A DNA stretch of 64,000 bases, taken from assembly GCA_026003175.1 (NCBI GenBank), contig BPGT01000002.1, positions 620,001 through 684,000 on the forward strand, read 5' to 3'. Every line of letters starts with the position of its first letter. Position 1 is the stretch's first letter. The notes below the pieces were generated by a model, which worked only from the letters and a program-made list of their open reading frames with translations, was not told where the DNA came from and did not search any database. Positions 58,011-64,000 of this stretch are shown here, piece after piece. The position numbers were made by a program, and so were the translations under genes. The DNA is from Armatimonadota bacterium. Its GTDB lineage: Bacteria; Armatimonadota; HRBIN16.

Positions 58011-58306
58011 GAACCTAACCCCCAACCCCCTTCCCTACAAGGGAAGGGGGTGTCCGATACGCGGCTCTCTCTCCTCGCAGGAGATGGGTCAAGGGAGAGG
58101 TCAAAACAGAACCTAACCCCCCAACTCCCTTCCCTACAAAGGAAGGGGGCGTCCGATACGCGGCTCTCTCTCCTCGCAGGAGATGGGTCAAGGGAGAGGT
58201 CAAAACAGAACCTAACCCCCCAACTCCCTTCCCTACAAAGGAAGGGGGCGTCCGATACGCGGCTCTCTCTCCTCGCAGGAGAGGGGTTGGGGGAGAGGTT
58301 GACCAA
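58011..58306. repeat. Tandem repeat, three copies of about 99 bp
   Basis: Units start at 58011, 58109 and 58208 with GAACCTAACCCCC. Units 2 and 3 are nearly identical; unit 1 has a few changes and unit 3 ends differently (GAGAGGGGTTGGGGG). Each unit contains the inverted repeat CCCTTCC...GGAAGGG and a second one around CTCCTCGCAGGAG. It lies between two genes read on the minus strand. Frames through it on both strands are artefacts of the repeat. Confidence 0.85.
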
Positions 58307-58343
58307 CCAGGCGCGCGGGGGAGAGTATCCGGGCGCCCGCTTA

Positions 58344-58862
58344 CTACAGCAAACTCTTCACCGCCTGTAGCGCGGCGTCGTAGTTGGGATGGCTGGCGAT
58401 TTCGGGCACGTACTCCACGTAGCGAATAACACCATCCCGGTCTATCACGAAAATCGCGCGGGACTCCAGCCGCAGTTCTTTCACCAGCGTACCGTACGCC
58501 TGCGCGAAGGAGGCGTCTCGGTGGTCGGAAAGCACCTTCACGCGGTCGATGTTCTCCGCGCCGCAAAAGCGAGCCTGCGCAAAGGGCAGGTCCATGCTCA
58601 CGGTGAGGATAGCCACGTCCTCTGGCAGTTTCGCCGCCTCTTCGTTAAACCGCTTCGTTTGCGCAGAGCAGATGCTGGTGTCCAGAGAGGGCACTACGCT
58701 GAGCAGAATCACTTTGCCTTTGTAGTCCTTCAGCGACACAGGTTGTAGCGACTGGTCTATAATGGTAAAATCTGGCGCTTTGTCTCCGGGTTTCAGCTCG
58801 GGTCCGACAAGCGTCAACGGTTGTCCTTTAAACGTGACCGCACCATGGCGTTCCACTGACAT
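58344..58862 (-). CDS. tpx: Thiol peroxidase Tpx
   Basis: ATG 58862 has AAAGGAG upstream; the longer frame has no support. The 172-residue atypical 2-Cys peroxiredoxin has 'GAVTFKGQPLTLVGPELKPG', the active site 'VVPSLDTSICSAQTKRFNEE' (peroxidatic Cys65, Thr62) and 'DLPFAQARFCGAENIDRV' (resolving Cys100). It reduces hydroperoxides using thioredoxin. It is transcribed alone between the tandem repeat and the tricorn-like gene. Confidence 0.92.
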   Translation of the reverse strand: MSVERHGAVTFKGQPLTLVGPELKPGDKAPDFTIIDQSLQPVSLKDYKGKVILLSVVPSLDTSICSAQTKRFNEEAAKLPEDVAILTVSMDLPFAQARFCGAENIDRVKVLSDHRDASFAQAYGTLVKELRLESRAIFVIDRDGVIRYVEYVPEIASHPNYDAALQAVKSLL

Positions 58863-59035
58863 CTCGTTTGCTCCTTTCCGGGTTTGTGGGTTTATGGCTC
58901 TTTCAGTATAGCAGATGGGAGAATGTTTTATCAAGATAAGGAAAGCATGCTACCGCAGGGAGCGAGGGGATGCAGAGTAATACTGGAAACCCTCTCTGCG
59001 CCCTCTGCGTTCTCAGCGGTGTTTCCAATCGTTGT

Positions 59036-62000
59036 CTACCGTGTCCGTTGCGGGAACTCCGGTGGTGCCTGCCGCACGAGGTTCATCAGCACCTCCACCG
59101 CCTTCTGCAGCTGGCGGTCGCGTCCCGCGGCGAGGTCGTCGGGCATGTCCTCCACCACGTAGTCGGGCACGGCGCCGTTGTGCTCCATGTTCACGCCTTT
59201 ATCTATAGTGAACCACCCACGCCCCGGAGTGGCAACGGAGCTGCCGTCGATGAGCGTGCGCCTGCCTGTGCTGATGACCCCACCAGCGGTAGGCATGCCA
59301 ATCACGGGACCGCGCTTGAGCGTCTTGATAGCGTGCGTAAAGATTTCGGCGTTGCTGAAACTGCGTTCGTTGCACAGCACCGCGATAGGCTTCGTCCAGA
59401 CGTACAAAGGCAGGCGGTCCTGCGGATAACCCGGCTCGCCTCCGCGCGAAAGGGTGTAGGCGTGGCGCTTCGCCATCAGAATCGCCAGCAGGTAGTCGGT
59501 CGTCCAGCCGCCGCCGTTGAAGCGTACGTCTATCAGCAACCCCTTCTTGCCGTAAGCCACCGCGTGCAGCTGGCGGATGAACTCGTACACGTTCAGTTCG
59601 CCCATGCCCTGAATGTGCACATAGCCCAGCTCGCCACCCGATTGCTCCTCTACCCATTGGCGATTGCGCTTCACCCAGTGTTCGTAGCGGGCACGGTGCA
59701 AATCCGACGGGGAAATCGGGCGCAGAGTCACCGTGCGCTCCTTGCCGTCCGCCGAACGCACCAGCAACTCTGTCTTTTCACCGACGGTGCCGTTCAGCAG
59801 CTGCCAGACGTTGACCGTAGAAGTGATACGTTTGCCGTTAATGCCTATCACGCGCTCGCCAGGCTTCAGGTCGACATCTGTACGCGCGGCAGGCGTGTTC
59901 GGGATGACCGCCTCGATCAGTAACCCTTCCCCGTCGCGCGTGTTTGCCCACGCCACGCCCAGCATTCCCGTCTCCGTCGACTCGGGGTTGATAGACTGTC
60001 GTGGCGTGAAGCCCACATGCGACGAGTTCAGCTCGCCCAGCAGCATGTAGATAACTGCTGTGAAATCGCGATTCTCAGTGACATGCGGCAGATAGGTGCG
60101 GTACTTGTCTCGCATCGTCGCCCAGTCAGTGCCATGGAAGCGTTCGTCGTAGAATACCTGGTTCAGGGTGCGCCAGACCGCATCGTAGATGTACTCGCGC
60201 TCGGCAGCGAGGTCTACCCGCATCTGCGCGTTGAAGTCGGTCGTTTGGACATTGCCCCCTGCGGCAGGCAGTCGTGAGATGCGCCCACGGCTCAGGAAGA
60301 TAATCTGGTTGCCATCGCTGCTCCAGCGGATATCGCTCGGTGATGTCCCGCCTGTAGTCAGGCGTCGCTCGTTGCCTCCGTCCCAGTCTATCACGTACAG
60401 GTCGCTCTGTCCCTGGTAGCTGCTGCGGAATGCTATCTTTTTACCGTCGGGCGAGAGGGCAACCTCTTGCACACCGCCCACGTAGCGCGTCACCTGGCGC
60501 ACGCGGTCGTGGATTTCTTCAAAGTCTATCTGCACGGGTTCCTTCTCTTTCGAATCTTTAGGCTTCTCGTCGGGCTTCTTCGGGGCGTCGTACTTCGCGT
60601 CCTCCTCGTCCTGCCAGTCCGCCTTGCTCTTCTCGTCGTCTGCCTTACGCAGGAACACGTAGCAGATGTTGAAGTTGCGCCCATCACGCTGGGACAGAAA
60701 CGCCAGCGCACGCCCATCCGCCGACCACGAGGGGTTGATGTCGTTGTTGGGGTGGCGGCTGACATTGACGCTTTTGCCGTCCTCAACGGAGAGGATGTAG
60801 ATGTCGCTGTTGTACTCGTTGTCCTCCATCTCGTATGCTATCCATCGGCTGTCAGGCGACCACACGAACCGTCCCAGATTCCAGTGGCGCAAGAGGGCGC
60901 GTTCCTGCTTTGTTTCCATATCCAGCAGCATCAGGTCGCCGTTACCGCGGCGGAAGGCGATCTTTTTGCCATCTGGTGAAAAGGCGGGCGCACTGTCGGG
61001 CAGGGGGGAGCTGGTCAGGCGCTCGGTCCTCAGCTTCGTTGTGCGGCGCAGGCGAGGTTCCTCGGGGTCGTCGGAGGTCACCCGATACAGGCTGGTACTG
61101 CCGCCGCGCTCGGAGGCGAAGACCAGCGACTTGCTATCTGGTGACCAGGCAAGGTCGTACTCGGGCTCCACTGTTTCCGTCAGACGGCGTGCCGTGCCGC
61201 CGTCGGGATAGCGCGTGACGAATACTTCCCCTCTCACCACGAAAGCTACTTCTTTGCCGTTGGGGGCAATGGCGAACTCGGACACGTCACCGCTACGCAC
61301 CTGCTGCCAGAACCCCTCCGGTTTGCGCGAGTCGACGGCGGGGGCGATGATATTCAGGATGTGTATCTCACCCGTAGCAAGGTTAAGGGTGCACAGGTCC
61401 ATGCCCTGCTCGTAGGCAATCAGGCTAGCTTTGCGGGCTATCTGCGGAAAGCGCACGCCATCGCCCTTGTAACGTGTCAACTGCTTGACCGCTTTACTGG
61501 CTACATCCATCGCCCACAGGTTATACGTGCCGTCGCGCTCGGAGAGGAAATAGAGCGTTTTGCCGTCTGGCGACCACAGCGGGAAGGTGTCGGGGGTGTC
61601 CGTCTGCGTGAGTCGGACGAACTTATCTGCCTTCAGGTCGTGTAGCCAGATGTCTCCTGTCGCACTGCCCTTATAGCCCTTGCGCCACCAGCTGGAGTCG
61701 CGCCGAACGAAAGCGAGTTTCTCCCCATCGGGCGAAAGGGCGGCAGGCGTGCCGGTGGCGTTATGCAGGCGGTAGGGAGTGCCGCCGCCCAGGGGCGCGA
61801 CATACACACAGGGCTCCGCGCCGTAGGGTTCCCAGTCGCGTGTGGAATCGAAGAGCACCGCTTTGCCGTCGGATGTCCAGCCGAGCGCACGGTCGCGTCC
61901 CGACCAGCAGGTCAGTCGTTGTATCGTGCCGTCGCGCAGGTTCAGCACGAACACGTCGTCGTTGCCGAAGCGGTCGGAGGTGAAGGCAATCTTCGTGCCA

Positions 62001-62233
62001 TCGGGCGACCAGATTGGGGCGAAGTCGTAGCCTTCATGAACGGTCAACCGTTTCGCTTCCCCGCCTGCACTACTCACCAGCCACAGGTCGCCCTGCCACG
62101 AGAACGCAATCTGTTTGCCATCGGGCGAGGGGGCAGGGTAGCGTGCGAAGCGGACAACGGTTTGGGCGGTGCAGTGAGTTGCCAGAAAGAGAACTATCCA
62201 GGTCAGAACGGCACAGCGTGTAGACAGATTCAT
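59036..62233 (-). CDS. Exported tricorn-like protease (S41 family)
   Basis: ATG 62233 gives 1065 residues; TTG 62248 is an alternative close to GGAGG. A signal peptide is present ('CAVLTWIVLFLATHCTAQ'). The N-terminal two thirds hold WD40/PD40-type propeller repeats ('PAPSPDGKQIAFSW', 'PIWSPDGTKIAFTSDRFG', 'AFSPDGKKIAFRRGNGDLML'). A Lys/Glu/Asp-rich insert of about 35 residues follows. Then come the tricorn core, a PDZ-like part ('AARTDVDLKPGERVIGINGK') and the S41 domain with 'GLLIDVRFNGGGWTTDYLLA' and the nucleophile Ser in 'VLCNERSFSNAEIFTHAIKT'. It would degrade peptides in the periplasm. Length is normal for tricorn homologues. Confidence 0.88.
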   Translation of the reverse strand: MNLSTRCAVLTWIVLFLATHCTAQTVVRFARYPAPSPDGKQIAFSWQGDLWLVSSAGGEAKRLTVHEGYDFAPIWSPDGTKIAFTSDRFGNDDVFVLNLRDGTIQRLTCWSGRDRALGWTSDGKAVLFDSTRDWEPYGAEPCVYVAPLGGGTPYRLHNATGTPAALSPDGEKLAFVRRDSSWWRKGYKGSATGDIWLHDLKADKFVRLTQTDTPDTFPLWSPDGKTLYFLSERDGTYNLWAMDVASKAVKQLTRYKGDGVRFPQIARKASLIAYEQGMDLCTLNLATGEIHILNIIAPAVDSRKPEGFWQQVRSGDVSEFAIAPNGKEVAFVVRGEVFVTRYPDGGTARRLTETVEPEYDLAWSPDSKSLVFASERGGSTSLYRVTSDDPEEPRLRRTTKLRTERLTSSPLPDSAPAFSPDGKKIAFRRGNGDLMLLDMETKQERALLRHWNLGRFVWSPDSRWIAYEMEDNEYNSDIYILSVEDGKSVNVSRHPNNDINPSWSADGRALAFLSQRDGRNFNICYVFLRKADDEKSKADWQDEEDAKYDAPKKPDEKPKDSKEKEPVQIDFEEIHDRVRQVTRYVGGVQEVALSPDGKKIAFRSSYQGQSDLYVIDWDGGNERRLTTGGTSPSDIRWSSDGNQIIFLSRGRISRLPAAGGNVQTTDFNAQMRVDLAAEREYIYDAVWRTLNQVFYDERFHGTDWATMRDKYRTYLPHVTENRDFTAVIYMLLGELNSSHVGFTPRQSINPESTETGMLGVAWANTRDGEGLLIEAVIPNTPAARTDVDLKPGERVIGINGKRITSTVNVWQLLNGTVGEKTELLVRSADGKERTVTLRPISPSDLHRARYEHWVKRNRQWVEEQSGGELGYVHIQGMGELNVYEFIRQLHAVAYGKKGLLIDVRFNGGGWTTDYLLAILMAKRHAYTLSRGGEPGYPQDRLPLYVWTKPIAVLCNERSFSNAEIFTHAIKTLKRGPVIGMPTAGGVISTGRRTLIDGSSVATPGRGWFTIDKGVNMEHNGAVPDYVVEDMPDDLAAGRDRQLQKAVEVLMNLVRQAPPEFPQRTR

Positions 62234-62326
62234 CCCGCGTTTCCACAACCTCCGTCACCAGTCTAAGTATCACCCTATTCGCCTTGCGCTCTCCTGATGC
62301 CTGCAAAACAGGTATGCTTCACAGCC

Positions 62327-62356
62327 TTGACGAAACTGACCAAACTCCTGTATAAC
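62327..62356 (+). promoter_or_regulatory. Promoter of the GH2 gene
   Basis: TTGACG (62327-62332), 18 bases, TATAAC (62351-62356), 28 bases before the start codon. Confidence 0.6.
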
Positions 62357-62383
62357 TATGCGGTAGGCAAGGAGGTATAGAGG

Positions 62384-64000
62384 ATGCAGTTATCTCTCAA
62401 CGGTGTCTGGAATCTTTTCTACTTTGAGCCCGGGCAGGGTATGCAGCAAGGGGCGCATCGCGAAGACTTCAATGAGCGTGATGCCATTTCGGTGGACGTG
62501 CCTGGGGATGTTCATACTGCACTAGTTCGCGCGGGTATCTTGCCCGACCCCTATTACGATGAGAACCCCGAAGCCTGCGGCTGGGTGGAGGACTACGAGT
62601 GGTGGTATCGAACCCGCTTCACCGTGCCTGCCGATATGCAGGGCGAGCGGTTTGACCTCGTTTTTGAGGGACTGGACACCCTCGCCGATGTCTATCTGAA
62701 CGGCGAGAAAGTAGGCTCCGCGCAAAACATGTTTACGCCTTATCGCTTCGATGTCACCGAACACCTGCGTCGCGGTGAGGAGAATACGCTGGCAATATGC
62801 TTCCACTCGGTGGTGCTGGAGGCGGAGAAGAAGGATGTCTCGCGCTACTGGGCGGCGTTTTACAAGCCGCGCGTGTGGGTGCGCAAAGCGCAGATGAACT
62901 GGGGCTGGGATTGGGGACCCCGCTTCGTCACCGTCGGCGTGTGGCGACCGGTTCGGCTGGAGGCGCACTCGGTAGCGCGAATCGCCCATCTCTTCGCGTA
63001 CACCATTCGTCTTAGCGAAAACGGCGCGGAGGTGCGTCTGAGCGCAGAGATAGAACGCATCGGTGAAGATGGTCGTCCGCTGGTGGTCAACTTTTTCGTG
63101 CGCGACCATGGGCAGGATTGGCGCGTGAGCGCGCCGGTGAACGACGGCAAGGCGGAAACCACGTTGTGGATGGAATCGCCCCAGCTGTGGTGGACACACG
63201 ATTTGGGCGCACCACATCTTTACACCGTAGAAGCAGAGCTGTTGGACGGTTCGAAGATGGTGCACTCCAGCTCTGTACGCTTTGGCGTGTGCACGATTGA
63301 GGTAGACCAGTCGCCCGGGATAGAACCAGACACCACAAACTTCACCTTCGTGCTGAACGGTGTGAAGCTCTTTGCGAAGGGGGCGGACTGGATACCCGCC
63401 GACAACCTGATAGGCGCCATCCCCGCCGAACGCTACCGCAAGCTGGTGCAGATGGCGCGCGACGCCAACATGAACATGTTGCGTGTGTGGGGAGGGGGCA
63501 TCTACGAGTCGCCGGAGTTCTACGGCGCCTGTGACGAAATGGGCGTTCTGGTGTGGCAGGACTTCATGTTCAGCTGCGCCGCCTATCCCGATGACGATGA
63601 GGAGTTCGTCAACGAAGTGCGACGCGAGGCGGAAATTGTTGTTAAGCAGCTGCGCAACCATCCCTGCATCGCCCTGTGGTGCGGCAACAATGAGAACCAG
63701 TGGATTGACAGCATGATTCACTGGAACGAGCCCGATTTTCCCTTCTTCGGCAGGCGTATCTATGACGAGGTGCTTCCACAGGTGTGTGCTCAGCACGACC
63801 CTTCGCGCCTGTACTGGCAGGGTAGCCCCTGGGGCGGCGACGATGCTAACAGCGACAAGGCGGGCGATAAGCATAACTGGCAGGTGTGGGCAGGTATGAT
63901 TTACCCGCGAACCAGTCGCGAGGAACCTCGTTCGAACCCCACGCCGGAGGGCGTTTCCTACCGCCATTACGCGCACGACAGGGGGCGGTTTATCAGCGAG
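62384..64000 (+). CDS. Glycoside hydrolase family 2, beta-mannosidase type (partial)
   Basis: ATG 62384 has GGAGG eight bases upstream. The frame is open to the window end (539 residues seen). The GH2 order is visible. The sugar-binding domain has 'SVDVPGDVHTALVRAGILPD', 'WVEDYEWWYRTRF' and 'VFEGLDTLADVYLNGEKVG'; the middle beta domain has 'AQMNWGWDWGPRFVTVGVWR'. The barrel start is 'FVLNGVKLFAKGADWIPADN', with 'NMLRVWGGGIYESPEFYGAC' and 'CIALWCGNNENQWID', where E437 is the expected acid/base. 'WGGGIYE' and 'GADWIPAD' favour beta-mannosidase over beta-galactosidase. The nucleophile lies beyond the window. No signal peptide is seen, so the enzyme is probably cytoplasmic. Confidence 0.88.
   Translation, partial: MQLSLNGVWNLFYFEPGQGMQQGAHREDFNERDAISVDVPGDVHTALVRAGILPDPYYDENPEACGWVEDYEWWYRTRFTVPADMQGERFDLVFEGLDTLADVYLNGEKVGSAQNMFTPYRFDVTEHLRRGEENTLAICFHSVVLEAEKKDVSRYWAAFYKPRVWVRKAQMNWGWDWGPRFVTVGVWRPVRLEAHSVARIAHLFAYTIRLSENGAEVRLSAEIERIGEDGRPLVVNFFVRDHGQDWRVSAPVNDGKAETTLWMESPQLWWTHDLGAPHLYTVEAELLDGSKMVHSSSVRFGVCTIEVDQSPGIEPDTTNFTFVLNGVKLFAKGADWIPADNLIGAIPAERYRKLVQMARDANMNMLRVWGGGIYESPEFYGACDEMGVLVWQDFMFSCAAYPDDDEEFVNEVRREAEIVVKQLRNHPCIALWCGNNENQWIDSMIHWNEPDFPFFGRRIYDEVLPQVCAQHDPSRLYWQGSPWGGDDANSDKAGDKHNWQVWAGMIYPRTSREEPRSNPTPEGVSYRHYAHDRGRFISE

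Noticed and set aside
58011-58306. Direct repeats as a possible CRISPR array
   Set aside because: The repeat unit is about 99 bp with no unique spacers between copies, and no cas gene is nearby.
58015-58566. 183-codon minus-strand frame with repeated 'SPLTHLLRGERAAYRTPPS'
   Set aside because: It is produced by the tandem repeat and runs into tpx in the wrong frame.
62522-63976. 484-codon open frame on the minus strand
   Set aside because: It is fully antisense to the GH2 gene, which has clear family motifs, promoter and ribosome-binding site. The antisense frame is low in complexity and matches nothing.

Overview
The window reads as a chromosomal segment of a high-GC diderm bacterium. The best taxonomic guess is Armatimonadota or a close relative. 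The cell-division cluster carries DUF881 and small basic protein (Sbp) genes, which are usual in Firmicutes, Actinobacteria, Chloroflexi and Armatimonadota. The window also encodes an outer-membrane beta-barrel, a TolC/CzcC factor and a PEP-CTERM protein, which imply an outer membrane. The placement is inference from gene content. All calls were made by eye without database searches.

Layout. 1-2978: end of rplI, then dnaB and purD, both recognisable along their length but broken by many one-base shifts, probably sequence error. 3010-7235: a PEP-CTERM beta-propeller-like protein, a PIN-toxin remnant, a URO-D-like protein and a secreted glycosidase-like protein. 7379-14911: a HEAT-repeat fragment, then a CzcCBA-type heavy-metal efflux operon with a decayed vapBC pair between czcB and czcA. 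14912-15541: remnants of a DNA methyltransferase and an IS630-like transposase. 15535-26340, minus strand: an array of RHS C-terminal toxin tails, most followed by an immunity-type gene, with no full-length rhs gene. 26367-28385: gyrB. 28674-29882: an exported alpha/beta hydrolase.

29973-48061 is a complete-looking dcw cluster: mraZ, rsmH, ftsL, ftsI, murE, murF, mraY, murD, ftsW, murG, murC, ddl, ftsQ, DUF881, sbp, ftsA, ftsZ. It builds the lipid II precursor, translocates and polymerises it at the septum, and positions the Z ring. It starts at a clear sigma70-type promoter followed by four GTGGA repeats at exact 11-bp spacing, a candidate MraZ operator. murB is absent from it.

48062-64000: a decayed Fic gene, a sugar isomerase/epimerase, a PfkB kinase, a class II aldolase, alanine racemase, ispG, an outer-membrane protein, glycerate kinase, a GT39 glycosyltransferase, a 99-bp tandem repeat, thiol peroxidase, a tricorn-like protease and a GH2 beta-mannosidase-type enzyme cut by the window end.

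The most interesting part is the RHS tail array. Six tails keep the RHS core signature, and two core copies 7 kb apart match at 165 of 167 bases. The attached domains differ. One looks like a caspase-fold peptidase followed by a membrane-anchored, pseudopilin-like partner. One HNH-like tail is coupled to a double-CXXCG (SitI6-type) immunity protein. Others retain an immunity gene after losing the toxin.
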